A DNA stretch of 64,000 bases from Triplophysa rosa (GCF_024868665.1 NC_079900.1:4178608-4242607), one strand, 5' to 3'; shown: positions 22,216 to 34,189, counted from the stretch's first letter. Notes: generated by a model from the sequence alone, not told the origin. Made by a program: numbers and translations.

Positions 22216-22737
22216 TCAAGCTTTAGCATTAACATTATTAAGACTTTTTGCCATATTTCTAGACAGGATGGAAGCCCCAGCGCAGGAGGGATGGAGACCA
22301 TCTCGTTTCAACAGGTCACGTCTGCCCTCAAAACTTTTCCAGTTATTTATAAAAACTATATCATTCTGCAGGCACCACTCAGACAACCAGCCATTTAGTG
22401 ATGATAATCTGCTATAAATCTCATCACCGCGATAAGCAGTGAGGGGGCCAGAGAATATTACAGTGTCAGTCACGAAGTTTCCCAGCTGCGGGGGATTTTC
22501 AACTGGAACCGAGCTGTGTGCGCTAATGTTGCTCGCATCCAAAGTGTTTTCTATTGTCGTTAAACTCTTACTATCCTCAGATAAAGATTGAATGCGAGAC
22601 TCTAATTCTAAAATCTTCTCTGTCAGCCTAACTATTTCCCTGCATTTATCGCATGTAAAACCCTCGCAGCTGACAGAGAAGGCTAAGCTAAACATATGAC
22701 ATGAGGTGCAAGTAACAATAATAGGAATAGAAGCCAT
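22216..22737 (-). pseudogene. LINE B ORF1, esterase core deleted in frame
   Basis: 173 residues starting MASIPIIVTCTSC. The N-terminus has a zinc-finger-like cysteine set (CTSCHMF...CEGFTCDKC) and a predicted coiled coil (EIVRLTEKILELESRIQSL). Then GNFVT joins directly to DTVIFSGPL and the block DGLHPSCAGAS. Compared with fragment A, about 119 codons holding the catalytic GDS and GTND blocks are gone, with a short CAGT overlap at the joint, and the frame is kept. The remaining protein cannot be an active esterase. Confidence 0.85.
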
Positions 22738-23064
22738 AACTCACCGGATTTGAAGTGCAATTCCAACTTACCAAGGTTGCTCGATGTATCGTAGTATACT
22801 CGCTTAAAAAGAGAAACAGTTAGCACACAAGACAAACCAGAGGCAAGATGATATTCCACAGTATAAACAGAAAGCAAGCTAACACGCTATTGCTATGCTA
22901 ACGGCGTTAAGTTAACTATCACTTTTGGTTTAGAATCTTCAAGTAAATAACAAGAACAGGGTTATTGAGATATCAGGATAAGTTAGCAATGACAATAACA
23001 ATTAACGATAATAAAATACACTAATATTAGAGCGAAGTGTAAGTGCACTGATACAAACAAGCTG

Positions 23065-23642
23065 TAATTTGGCTTTGGTCCTGCTTGATTTTCTGCTTGT
23101 GTATTGTCAATGCCTGTGTCATCTAGACAGTGATGAAGACTTCATTGATCATGTTATGTTAGTCTACTTCAATGCAGCACAAACCAGAGCTCCACCTGGT
23201 TTCTCATGGCTTGTCAGGTTGTTTTAAAGCATACAGTTTACTCTAGTTCTGATGAAGATACCCGATTAACATTTGTTCATGCTCTATGTTTAAGTATTTT
23301 GTCTGTTAACAGTAGTTGTGCGTTGTGTGCTCAGTGGAAGCTCCAGTGCTTGTGTGAAGACCTGCACATCTACCTGTGAGTTTGAGAACACAGACAACAT
23401 TTTGCACCAGGGTATGATATTACTTGTTTGTCATTCTTTACCCGTGCTTTCAGTTCATCTTTGTCTCTGCCTCCAGTGGAACTGTGAAACTGCTAGTCAT
23501 CTGTCAAAGCTGTCTTCATTCAAACATCCAAAACACTGAAGTTAGACTGGCATAGTGAAACACTGCAGCTCTATCAGGCCTCTTCATCTTTCACATACTT
23601 CTCGTTGAACTAAAAATACCCTTCTGTCTGAAACTGGAAAAC
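23065..23642. other. Intergenic spacer
   Basis: No recognised feature. A plus-strand frame at 23318-23539 with several cysteines is open but has no family signature I recognise. Confidence 0.35.
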
Positions 23643-24720
23643 GCTTAATAATAATAATACATTTTATTTATAATGCGCCTCTCACACCCAAAGCGCTACA
23701 ACAATGTTTAAATTACATTAAATATGTAATTAATAAAAGAAACACAATAAAACCCCTTGATAACAGTCAGTTAACAACCCTTCAATATTGTAAGCAATCT
23801 TAAAAAGGTGCGTTTTCAGAAGTTTCTTAAAGGAGCTTAGTGTGGGAGCGCTACGGAGAATCGCATTCCATAACCTTGGGGTGGCACAAGAAAATGCTCG
23901 CTGACCCATAGTTTTTAGTCTGCAACGAGGTTGGTGAAGGGAAAGAGAATTGGCAGAGCGGAGAGAACGAGGAGGCACGTAAGGGTTAACAGTCAGATAC
24001 ATAACTAGGAGCCAATCCATGGATCGCTTTATAATTTAAAACCAAAGTTTTAAACTCAATGCGAGATTGAACAGGAAGCCAATGCAAGTTACAGAGGACA
24101 TCCCGGATTTGCTGACAAGAGGCTTTATAAGTTAAGACCCGTGCATCTGAATTTTGAATGTGCTGCAACCGTTTAATAGATTTTGCTGGTAAACCAGTGT
24201 AAAGGGAATTGCAATAGTCAATTCATGAGGTGATAAATGCGTGAAGCGTCAAGCGCAGAGAGGAAAGGCCTAATCCTACTAATATTTCTGAGGTGATGGA
24301 AGGCCGATTTAGTAACACTTTTGATGTGTGCCTCCAGTGTCCGGTTAATATCAAATATCACACTAAGGTTACGAGCTTGTGCAGATGTCAGAGCTATTAT
24401 CCATAGTCAAGTTAAAATGCCTACATTTTTGGGTGGTAGCTAGTGTGCCGATAAGGAGAACCTCAGTCTTGGAGCTATTCAATTTTAAAAAGTTATGGTG
24501 CATCCATAATTTGATGTCCTGCAAACAGTCAGTGAGGACTGCAGAGGTAACCGAAGCATCAGACTTTGAGCTAATATAAATTTCGGTATCATCAGCATAA
24601 AAGTGATACCCAAGACCATGTTTCGGAATGATTTGTCAGAGTGGAAGCATATAAATACTAAAGAGTATGGGTCACAAAACAGACCCCTGAGGTACACCAT
24701 ATCTTATATCTGCAATGATA
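23643..24720 (-). mobile_element. LINE copy E, 3' half with RT
   Basis: Minus-strand 3' half of an L2/Rex1-like LINE. Reading from 24720 down: an RT palm with GYHFYADDTEIYI near 24575-24615, DCLQDIKLWMHHNFLKLN, LHWLPVQSRIEFKTL near 24080, and the C-terminal tail PRLWNAILRSAPTLSSFKK and LLKTHLF near 23800-23880. It ends in a 3' UTR with a (TAA)n tail at 23648-23660. Several frame changes make it a pseudogene. It is 5'-truncated, as usual for LINEs. Confidence 0.85.
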
Positions 24721-27265
24721 CATTTCTTCCTGAAGAGTTTTGCTCCAAACCTAATAAAACCCATCTGAAGTAGCCAATAACAGTCTTGCAGTTCACTTGA
24801 GTTACAGGCAGATGTGTTGGATTGTGGTTTGATCTAAACTCTTCTGTAGATAGTAAGGGAAGAACGGTTCACAATATCCACTGTTCAGTTTGTATTACGG
24901 TTCTGTGGTCATGGTTTTTGGTTTGATTCGTTATACAAAATGTTTTTTCTCTTTTAACACTCCCGAAATACCATACATTAGCACAAAATATATAGCCTTA
25001 TAATCCACCAGGTCATGTCATGTAATATAAAAACAGAAAGTTAGGCAGCTTGATTTTAGGCATAGAAGTAGTATATATGCGGGTCATAGTGTCAAAATGA
25101 TTGATGGGGTCATTGACCTTTGCGGGGGGGGTTGAATTACTTCCGGACCACCCACGTAGTGAGGGACCGCCCACATCGCGTTGACCTTTTGACCGTATCC
25201 GCCCACATCGCGTTGACCTTTTGACCGTATCCGCCTCCGTAGTGAGGGACCGCCCACGTCGCGTTGAACTTTTGACCGTGCCCTCACATCCCATTTTTCC
25301 GGGGCATGTTTTAGGGCATGTTTTAGGATGTATTGCTACATATCTTTAGCATGAATGAATATATGTAATTTAAAGGAGATGATGAGATCATTATTAATAC
25401 GCAATCATTGGTTATTTAAACAGCGTTTAAAAATAATAATGAATAAGACAACAACTACACAAACACTGTTTGAATAAACAAACAGGTTTAAATGAATAAT
25501 CGTGTGAATAAATAAATAAATAAAGCATCTATTAAATAAGTAAAGAAGTAAATAAGTAATTATACAATGTATTCAATATATGAGAGAGGAAAGGCAGAGA
25601 GGCCATGCAGATTACCTTATGTTTTTCAGAGTTTTCACCCAGTCTATAACATTCCAGTGAGAGGTGTCCGCACCAAGGCTCGTAAATTTGTTTTGAAAGA
25701 GGAGGATTGTAACCGGGTGTATTTCAACTTGTTTTGTAGGTGTCAACTTGTAGGTGACAGCATCGGACGTTTTAATCGGGTACGATTTGTTTTACGTCCA
25801 TAGCGTGAAATCATACGTGCTAGCAGCTCGGTTCAAGACAGCGAAGCTTTGTTTAGGAATAACAACTGTTCCCCACCTGGCATCAGTAGATCACATGAAA
25901 CAATGCATGACGAATCGACCTGTGCGTTACAAGCATTCTATGGGACAAACTCATCTTTAATCTCGCTATATCTCTCTAACTAATCAGAAAACAACTCGTC
26001 ACTATCATTCTGAACATATCCGCTTTATTCATCATTACCTGTTTTGTTTAAAACTTAAACCATTCTCACACGTGTCTAATTGTACAGGGGCCTCCATGAA
26101 AATAGCTTGACCCAATAAATGTTTGTATGTGTGCACAAGTGTTGAGCGGTTACCTTCCAGCGTTCATGTTTCTGACAAATAAAAAAAAAATCTGAGTATC
26201 CATTCTTCAAACTGTGTCTACAACACTGTATAATTAAAGCGCATGTTTTTCCTAACTGCATGGAGCAGTGTCTTTAAATGGTGTCCATGATGTTCCCCCT
26301 ATCCTGACTGTTTTCCTTCTGTCTGAGGAGATGCCAGTGCGTCCACCAACCAAGGGTGAATAAAAAAACATCTTTATTGCTAGTGTTCATAGTATCACAG
26401 CAGGCAGTTGGGTGATTCCTTAAAACACAAAGCAGATTTTGATTGAACAGCAAGAATCCTTAAATTGAATGTACGTCATGTTCATTTCATGAATGTTTTT
26501 TTTTATATCATGCCTCCAGGTTGTATCATAAAATAAGTCTGCATAAGGTTTTCAAAATATTTTTTCTGTTTTTATTTTTTTTCTGTTTTATTTTTAGATT
26601 AAAAATAAAAGTGATTCTATCAAAGGTATACCTTATAACATAATTGTTTATATGATTCTAAACTGATATTCTTTAGAGCATTCAGAACAGTCAAATCTCA
26701 CACATCCTGTTATTAAGAGTTGTCTTTGCACATCTGTTTTAGTGGTTAGTGTTAAACTGTGGCAACCCCTTAACACCTAGACACTATTCTAAGATTTACT
26801 GACATATAGAGCAGACTCTGAGTTCTTTTCAGCGTCAAACCTCTTTATTAATTTGTGTTGGACATCTGATCGTGTAGCAAGGAAACTCAAGAAGTAGACA
26901 TTCCATCCTACAGTAAGTGTTTCTGTTTACTTTTAGTTTAAACAAGGTTTTAATTGTTGTTGTTGTTAAACAGTTTGCTTTAGATCCAAACTTTACACGC
27001 ACAAAGTATACTTTGAATCACTTTTTCTTCATTTTATCCTCACCATTTTCTTATGTTTTGTTTTTGAGTGTCTATTGAATATACTAGGCTATATTTTCTT
27101 ACACAAAGCAACTGAGCAATAGAGGTCTTCACTGCAAGGATATGAAGTAAATAGCTTTATATATATTTTTTCATACTCAGATCAGACAGGTTGCGTGTTG
27201 GATTGTGTACTACAGGTAAGTGGTAAAATGTAGTTAAATTTAGGAAACTTTTAAAAATATATCCT
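24721..27265. other. Intergenic, mostly unassigned
   Basis: Contains the 24735-24865 repeat (pair with 17050-17165), the short tandem repeats listed separately, and AT-rich sequence with (AAAT)n near 25510-25530. Open frames at 25567-25960 show no recognised domain. Confidence 0.35.
25151..25281. repeat. Small CpG-containing tandem repeats
   Basis: Three units of CGCCCACATCGCGTTGACCT plus TTTGACCGT at 25168, 25200 and 25251, and two copies of an ACGTAGTGAGGGAC-like spacer. The spacing is 32 then 51 nt because the second interval includes a spacer. Confidence 0.8.
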
Positions 27266-28095
27266 NNNNNNNNNNNNNNNNNNNNNNNNNNNNNNNNNNN
27301 NNNNNNNNNNNNNNNNNNNNNNNNNNNNNNNNNNNNNNNNNNNNNNNNNNNNNNNNNNNNNNNNNNNNNNNNNNNNNNNNNNNNNNNNNNNNNNNNNNNN
27401 NNNNNNNNNNNNNNNNNNNNNNNNNNNNNNNNNNNNNNNNNNNNNNNNNNNNNNNNNNNNNNNNNNNNNNNNNNNNNNNNNNNNNNNNNNNNNNNNNNNN
27501 NNNNNNNNNNNNNNNNNNNNNNNNNNNNNNNNNNNNNNNNNNNNNNNNNNNNNNNNNNNNNNNNNNNNNNNNNNNNNNNNNNNNNNNNNNNNNNNNNNNN
27601 NNNNNNNNNNNNNNNNNNNNNNNNNNNNNNNNNNNNNNNNNNNNNNNNNNNNNNNNNNNNNNNNNNNNNNNNNNNNNNNNNNNNNNNNNNNNNNNNNNNN
27701 NNNNNNNNNNNNNNNNNNNNNNNNNNNNNNNNNNNNNNNNNNNNNNNNNNNNNNNNNNNNNNNNNNNNNNNNNNNNNNNNNNNNNNNNNNNNNNNNNNNN
27801 NNNNNNNNNNNNNNNNNNNNNNNNNNNNNNNNNNNNNNNNNNNNNNNNNNNNNNNNNNNNNNNNNNNNNNNNNNNNNNNNNNNNNNNNNNNNNNNNNNNN
27901 NNNNNNNNNNNNNNNNNNNNNNNNNNNNNNNNNNNNNNNNNNNNNNNNNNNNNNNNNNNNNNNNNNNNNNNNNNNNNNNNNNNNNNNNNNNNNNNNNNNN
28001 NNNNNNNNNNNNNNNNNNNNNNNNNNNNNNNNNNNNNNNNNNNNNNNNNNNNNNNNNNNNNNNNNNNNNNNNNNNNNNNNNNNNNNNNNNNNNNN
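27266..28095. other. Assembly gap (830 N)
   Basis: Undetermined sequence. Open frames across it are artefacts. Confidence 0.99.
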
Positions 28096-28234
28096 GGGAC
28101 ATCTCCTTTGTTTGACCTGATCAAATAAAGTTAACTCCTTGACACCTGAACCTTCTTTGTCTGAGAGATTTTTTGAACTTCAAGATCGACTTCTACCACA
28201 TCAATAGTTATCTAAAGTAGTTGATGGTATATTT
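28096..28234. other. Gap flank with polyadenylation-like signal
   Basis: Has AATAAAG near 28125 and ends in a CA-rich segment. Could be the tail of an LTR lost in the gap, but nothing more supports this. Confidence 0.25.
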
Positions 28235-28452
28235 TTGGTTGATTTAGCCACTGTATCAAATAGAAATCTGGGGTTGTGTTGGTTTTCTTCTATTAAAGAC
28301 GAAAAGTAAGCAGATCTAGATATTCTTTTCTGTAGGTTGAAACACTATCCTTCCATGCATTGCAAAACACCCATAATTGTGTTTTCTTCCAGGCGCGCTA
28401 CATTTTTCAGGCAGCTCTCTTTAGAGCATGAGTGTTCTCATTATGCCATTGT
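28235..28452 (-). mobile_element. L2-like LINE fragment (end of endonuclease)
   Basis: About 220 nt homologous to 20860-21090 of LINE B (GGTTTTCTTCTATTA, AAAGTAAGCAGATCTAGA, CTATCCTTCCATGC). A diverged internal piece, truncated on both sides. Confidence 0.75.
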
Positions 28453-28727
28453 AGTGTTGTCACGATACTGGAATTTCTAACTTCGATTCAATACCTAAAA
28501 AAATATCGATATTCGATACCATTTTCGATACCACGGGGAATAAACTGCCATAGCAATAAGGCCCTAATAAGCAATAGCAATATAGGCCTTTTTAATTTTT
28601 ATTTGAAGTTAAATTGAACAAGACCAGACAATGAGGTATATATTTTTACATTATTTATTAATTGTTAATCTAACGAATACATTTACTATTTAAAATCAAA
28701 GTTGTATTTGTCAGTATTAATGGACCA

Positions 28728-28926
28728 GACCCTGTTGAAAAAACCAGCCTATGCTGGTTTGGTATGTTTTGATGCTGGTTTGCTGGTTTGTGCTGGTTTA
28801 AACTGTTCATGTGCTGGTTTAAGATGGTCATATGCTGTTTTAAGATGGTTCTTATCTGTTTTAAGATCAAACCAGCATCGTTTAAAACATACCTTACCCA
28901 TCATATACTGGATTTTTCAACAGGGG
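28728..28926. mobile_element. CCCTGTTGAAAA-type MITE
   Basis: Starts CCCTGTTGAAAAAACCAGC and ends ATTTTTCAACAGGG, with internal repeats of TGCTGGTTT. A common cyprinid palindromic repeat; a related half-copy is at 54690-54807. Confidence 0.75.
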
Positions 28927-29088
28927 AGCTTACATAAATAGTTGTATTTTTTAACTAACATTTAAAAGAGATTAATAAATACTTAAACAAATGTATTGCT
29001 CATTCATTGTTCATTAATGTTAGTTAATAGCCTACATTTTTATTTGGATAAATTGGCTTTTATTCACATAGGCCCATACTGTAATCAT

Positions 29089-29600
29089 TGATCAGCGCAC
29101 ATATAGACAGAAACGCAAACTTAAACGCAAGAACTGTTGCAGAGACTCCGCACTGGACATCTTTCTAACATTAACAACTTTTAACCGGAGCGAATGAGAC
29201 GAGTGGATGAAATAATTGAACAGCGCACATACACAGAGTGCTATGGTAAACACTGAAGTGCAAACGTGTATCACACGCGAGAAACGTTGCGGAGACTTTA
29301 CCCGCACCAGCATTACTTCAAACATTAACTTAACCGGAGCGAACGAGACGAGTGGATGAAATCATTGATGAACGCACATAAAGACAGAAACGCGTGCATT
29401 AAACATGAGAACTGTTGCGGAGACTCTGTACTAACATAAACAACATATAACCAGGGCGAATGAAACGAGTGGATAAAATTATTGATCAGCGCACATACAT
29501 GGATCGCTATGGTAAACACGGGAAGCGTAACGAGCGTGCACCACGCCAGATGTGTTACTGAGACTGGTCATCTTTTCTAACATAAACACGATTTAACTGC
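29089..29600. repeat. Four diverged ~130-bp tandem units
   Basis: Units begin near 29089, 29217, 29366 and 29483 with TGATCAGCGCACATA-like sequence and share ACCGGAGCGAATGAGACGAG and GTTGCGGAGACT. Unit lengths vary from about 117 to 150 nt. Confidence 0.7.
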
Positions 29601-29875
29601 CACAAACGAGTCAAGTATGTGAGAGGAGGCGGGGCTCTGTTGTTATGCGTTCACGTGCAGTGTGTGTTAACTCACTGTCGGAAAAAAGAAAGAGAGCGGG
29701 AACGTGCAGCTGATATCGATACGTGGGACATGGGTATTGGAACCGTTTCAGATTCTTCAGTATCGATACTTATCGAAATATCAATATTTTTGACACTAAT
29801 TTGTATCACTATCTATCTATAGAATCCCTGCGTTCCAACTGGGATATATCGCCCTCCGAAGGGCCCTTCAGAGCA

Positions 29876-30060
29876 GTGTTAATTTTGACAGCAAATTTTG
29901 ATTTAGTTTTAGTCATAGTCTTTTGACGAAAATGCGATTTAGTTTTAGTCACATTTTAGGCAACCCCATCATTTTAGTTTTAGTCTAGTTTTAGTCGACG
30001 AAATATGAAAAACATTTTAGTCGAATAAATATACATTATATTTTAGTCTACTAAAATCTA
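29876..30060. repeat. hAT-like repeat fragment
   Basis: CAGTGTTAATTTTGACAGCA followed by many TTTAGTTTTAGTC units, the end of a frequent fish repeat. The other end is not seen. Confidence 0.45.
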
Positions 30061-30532
30061 AATGGTTTAAATCATTTACTTGGTGTAATTATATGTTCTA
30101 TACAAAGATTCAACTGTTTTGACATAATTTACTTCACCTTAGAATGAAATTAAACCAGGTCATTACCTTTATTTTTCAGAAAGGTTCAGTAACTAGATAT
30201 GCATTGTTGGAACACAGAATATTAGACCATGAACGACATGTTCCAGTTCATTCAATTAAAATATTCAATTAGTTATCACAAAGGCGCACTCTGTTTATAT
30301 TTCAAACAGAATTCCGTTACGCTGCCTCTGAAGCCTGTCCGAATGTGTTTCTCAGAGCTGCCTTTGTGCCTTTTAATGCTGCCTCCAAACTCATTGCCTC
30401 ATGAGACAGTGAGGCATCAAGTCGGCTGCGTAAGCTTTCGGACGCAGCCATAGTCTAACCAGAATGCATTGCTGTTGTCAGGCGGCTGCAGATTCTTGCG
30501 GCGCCACATGAAGTAGAACAAGCCATAGGCAT
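30061..30532. other. Intergenic spacer
   Basis: No supported feature. A segment at about 30330-30460 contains inverted CTGCCTTTGTGCC / CTCATGAGACAGTGAGG motifs but no clear hairpin. Confidence 0.3.
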
Positions 30533-30533
30533 A

Positions 30534-30766
30534 CAGTGAGGGAAATAAGTATTTTATCCCCTGCTGATTTTGTAAGTTTGCCTGCTTACAAAGAAATGAA
30601 GGGTCTATAATTTTTATGGTGAGTTTATTTTAACTGATAGAGACAGAATATAAAAAGAAAATCAGGGAAAAAAATGTTATATAAAAGTTATAAATTGATT
30701 TGCATTTCAGTCAGTGAAATAAGTATTTGATACCCGAGCAAAACATAACTTTGTACTTGGTGGAGA
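30534..30766. mobile_element. Tc1-like terminal fragment
   Basis: Begins after a TA with CAGTGAGGGAAATAAGTATT and repeats GAAATAAGTATTTGATACCC about 180 nt later, the signature end of a common fish Tc1-like element. The transposase part is missing; the DIRS copy begins directly to the right. Confidence 0.7.
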
Positions 30767-30768
30767 AA

Positions 30769-32777
30769 CGTCTTGGCTTCGGATGTAACCTCAGTTCCCT
30801 GATGGAGGGAACGAGACGTTGTGTCGAACTGACAGATGGGGTTCGCTCTTGAGAACCTATCGCTTCCGACTATTTTAGAAAAGGCCAATGAAATTGGCGA
30901 ATGAAATTTGCATGCCGGACTCCGCCCCCGGATATCCAGGTATAAAGGGGAGATGGCGTGCTGCATTCATTCACCTTTGGGCTGAGGAGCCTGAGACCTT
31001 TCTCGACTGCTGCAGCGGCGGCACGCGTTGTGGCATGAGGGACACAACGTCTCATTCCCTCCATCAGGGAACTGAGGTTACATCCTTAACCAAGACGTTC
31101 CCGTTCTGTCGGTCTCTCGACGTTGTGTCGAACCGACAGATGGGGTTCCTATGGAAACGCCACGGCGCTGTGCCGCATTACAATCTTTAGTGGAGCGACG
31201 CTGACTGGCCTGGGCGTGTCAAACGTGAGCGCTAGCTCAAAATTGTCAGCGTCCAGTGGAGAGGTAGGGGGTCCCAGAGCTTTTGAAGAAAAGGTGGGAA
31301 GCCCCTGCCACCGGCCGTCACGGGCGGAGGCCTTGTTTCTCTAAGAGCGAGAAGCCGCCCGGCACCGTAAGGGCCACTGGGTAAGCATTATTCCCCCCTG
31401 GGGGAAAACGCTACAGAGACCACTACCTACCATGGGGAGGAATAGTGGAGACACCCGCATGGTTTCGCCATCAGGGGAGAACTCATGGGAAAATGTGCGG
31501 ACTGGGAGTACCGCAAGTTGGAGGTCCACCTAGGGGAGGTCATGGGTTCCCAGGGAAAACATCAGACGGAACCGCCCAGTGGGGGGGGGTTACCACGTCT
31601 GGAGCACTAGGTCCGGTTGGAGCTATGTGGTAGATAACTCAGCTGGTACTCGGCCTAAGGGGGCAAGGCTGCTCTTCCCAGCCTGGCCCCCAGGAAGGTG
31701 CTTAGTGATGGATGGAGTGCCTATTCTTCACCCAGTGGGGGGAAGAAGGGAGGTGGAACTAGCACGCTGACCCACCTAGGAGGGGGGAAGGTGCTTTTGC
31801 AGGCGTATGCCCTACCGGTCGCCAGTCTTACCTGTTACCATGACACAGGCTGACACCGGTTCTACGCGGAGGTTGTAGAACCTCGTGAAGGTGTTGGGCG
31901 TAGCCCAACCCACAGCTCTGCAGATGTCTGCCAAAGAGGCGCCCTGAGCCAGTGCCCACGAGGAGGCTACACCCCGAGTGGAGTGTGCCCTCACTCCTAA
32001 TGGGCAGGGGCGATCTTGACATCGGTATGCCGTAGCGACGGCGTCCACGATCCAGTGCGCCAGTCACTGTTTGGAGACAGCCCTCCCCTTCTGCTCACCT
32101 CCAAAACAGACAAAGAGCTGCTCAGAGATCCTGAAGCTCTGCGTGCGGTCAAAGTAGAGGCGCAGTGCACGTACTGGACACAACACGGATGGGGTTGTGT
32201 CCAGTACGAGCGCCACCAGGAGGGCCATCTTCATCGTAAGGTGAGAAAGAGCGGCCTCTCCCAGGGGCTCGAAGGGGGGCCTCTGGAGGCCCGCCAGGAC
32301 CACTTAAAGGTCCCAAGAGGGTACGGAGAGCGGACAAAGCGGATTCAGCCTTGTCGCGCCACTAAGGAACCTAATGACCAGGTCGTGCTGTCCTAGAGAC
32401 TTGCCAGCAACTGGTTCATGATGTGCGGCGATGGCGGCTACATACACTTCAGTGTGGAAGGGGAGAGGTTTCTCTCAAGTCTCTCTTGTAGGAAGGACAG
32501 CACGTACCCGATCGAGCATCTCTGTGGGTCTTCTCCTGGAGAAGAACACCAGGATGAGAAGAGGAGCCACTTGAAGGCGTACAGCCGCCTAGTGGCAGGG
32601 GCCCTAGCCTGGGTAACGGTCTCCACCACTGCCGGGGGTAGGCCACTCAGGATCTCCTCGTCCCATCCAGGGGCCAGACATGCAGGTTCCAGAGGTCTGG
32701 CCTGGGATGCCATAACGTGCCCTTCCCCTGCGAAAGAAGGTCCTTCATCAGGGGAATCGGCCAGGGGAGAGTTGTCT
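30769..32777 (-). mobile_element. DIRS copy 2, 5'-truncated
   Basis: Minus-strand DIRS: the terminal block is at the left (57-nt arms from 30769 and from about 31042), followed by non-coding sequence and the recombinase. Homology with copy 1 ends at about 32777, inside the RNase H/recombinase overlap. TATAAAGG near 30940 reads on the plus strand, the same antisense arrangement as in copy 1. Gag and RT are absent. Confidence 0.85.
31834..32713 (-). pseudogene. DIRS copy 2 tyrosine recombinase, frameshifted
   Basis: Starts MASQARPLEPACLAPGWDEE at 32713, matching copy 1, but the frame breaks after STLKCM near 32438. Later pieces in other frames keep AHSTRGVASSWALAQG (H-x-x-R) and TRFYNLRVEPVSA (Tyr) near 31860-31990. 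The middle part with the first catalytic arginine is disrupted, with deletions between about 32300 and 32440. Not functional. Confidence 0.85.
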
Positions 32778-32892
32778 AACAGTGTGTATGGTAAAAATAA
32801 CTAGTCCCTATGTTTTCAAGTGGCCGAATGTGCTACTATTTTACACAGCAAGCATTACCCAAAACACTTTTCATAACTATCACTGAAAAAAC

Positions 32893-32985
32893 ATGATTCC
32901 ACGGCTGCTCACTTGTTTGTGGTGCTGTTATGTTGGCTGGTTGTGGGTCCATGAGTCCGCTGTACTGAAGACTAACGTGGGAAAG
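32893..32985 (+). CDS. Candidate signal-peptide first exon
   Basis: 31 codons from the ATG at 32893 with a strongly hydrophobic core (RLLTCLWCCYVGWLWV), followed exactly by a GTGAGTGATT splice-donor-like sequence at 32986. The shape fits the leader exon of a secreted or membrane protein. I recognise no gene, no downstream exon is found in the window, and it lies between a DIRS fragment and an LTR-like repeat, so chance is a real possibility. Confidence 0.25.
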
Positions 32986-33014
32986 GTGAGTGATTGGTAC
33001 AGGTCAAAGCCTTT

Positions 33015-33603
33015 TGTCAGGATCGGCAGGAAGAAGAACCCAAGTGCAGGCAGCGATGCAAGAAACACTGACATTTAATAATAATAATAATAATAAAGCA
33101 AAAACACCCACAATGGGGAAAATCTATAACAAACACGAACTTCAAACAAAAGCCCACGTTGGGGGTAAACAAGAAAACAGGATAATAAAAACTCAGACTC
33201 GACAGAACATAGACTAACTGAAACTGGACTAAACTAAAACACACTTGACATGAACTATAACTAAACAACTTACTAAGACTTGATTTGACCGGATAATCCA
33301 CAGAGCAAGAAATGACGAAACGTCATACAAGCAAAACGAACGAGCACAGGACAGCAGACACAAGGGCATTAAATAGGGGAACTAACAAAGGATAATTAAC
33401 AAGGGACAGGTGTCGGGAATGAAACACTGAAGGAAAGCTAAACGAGGAAACAAGAGGGGCGGGGCCATAGACAAGACCAGAGAGAACACACATTATGTCG
33501 AAACAGACAATACTATGCTTCTCTCCACACCAAATAAGAGGTTCTGCCATGATCCTGCCATAAGACCAAGAAAGACATGACATGATGTGGCAGAATCATG
33601 ACA
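33015..33603 (-). mobile_element. Solo LTR-like repeat (minus)
   Basis: 589 bp bounded by TG...CA on its own strand (TGTCATGATTCTGCC...GATCCTGACA), flanked by CTTT at 33011-33014 and 33604-33607. On the minus strand it has a TTTAA core near the middle (CCTATTTAATGCCC) and an AT-rich (ATT)n tract near its end (33077-33096). A related plus-strand copy is at 55269-55765. No internal retroelement genes are attached. Confidence 0.6.
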
Positions 33604-34189
33604 CTTTTGGGCCATTTTTTGATAGATCGAGCAGATGAATGATAGACTTCCTAGTCTTATTAATAGCCCAAATCAGCCCTTCCTTGTTTCTGTGAATAGG
33701 TCTTTACTCTCAAATCCAGTGAAGCTCTTGAGCAAACATAATGGACATCATCACATGGCTAGGGGAGCACAGTGGCTTTTGAACAGTGCAGCACTATGGC
33801 TTCCTGCCTTTGATCTGCAAAGGCACTGAACTATGCCATTGACACACAACAGAAGAAACCTTGACCTAGGAAAAGAAATGCATTTATTACTGCCTCCATA
33901 GAGCATTAAAGCAAAAGTGTAACATTGATACTTTTGACAGCGATACATTTTATAAATCCTAAGCACTTTTGTGTAACCTCTCTGTTTAAGAAAACAATTG
34001 TGTGTGTTTTCAAGTTTCAAAATACTACAACATTTTTTTTTATCTTGTAGTGTTCTCGTTAAAGTAATTTGTTTTTAACATATCACTGATGCTCCTGGCT
34101 CACAACGCACTCAGGATGTGACAATGATGTACAGAGATTTACAGATCGTGAGCTGTCTTTAGGAAATAACAGCTGATCTGGGAGCTTAA
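33604..34189. other. Intergenic spacer
   Basis: Nothing recognised. Confidence 0.3.

Larger units (their letters stand above)
20851..23064 (-). mobile_element. L2-like LINE copy B, 5' UTR to endonuclease
   Basis: Minus-strand element with 5' UTR 22738-23064, ORF1 22216-22737 and ORF2 endonuclease 20881-22083. The RT and 3' end are absent: coding sequence ends near 20851 beside the hAT-like fragment. It serves as reference for fragments A and C. Confidence 0.9.
28453..29798. mobile_element. hAT-like non-autonomous element with internal repeats
   Basis: Left end TAGTGTTGTCACGATAC with ATCGATATTCGATACC motifs; right end TATCGATACTTATCGAAATA followed by TTTTTGACACTA. This imperfect terminal symmetry is typical of a widespread fish hAT repeat. 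No 8-bp duplication is visible, so the boundaries are approximate. It carries a nested MITE (28728-28926) and a minisatellite (29089-29600). Confidence 0.5.

Noticed and set aside
27240..28124. Long frames in the second gap
   Set aside because: They consist almost entirely of N.
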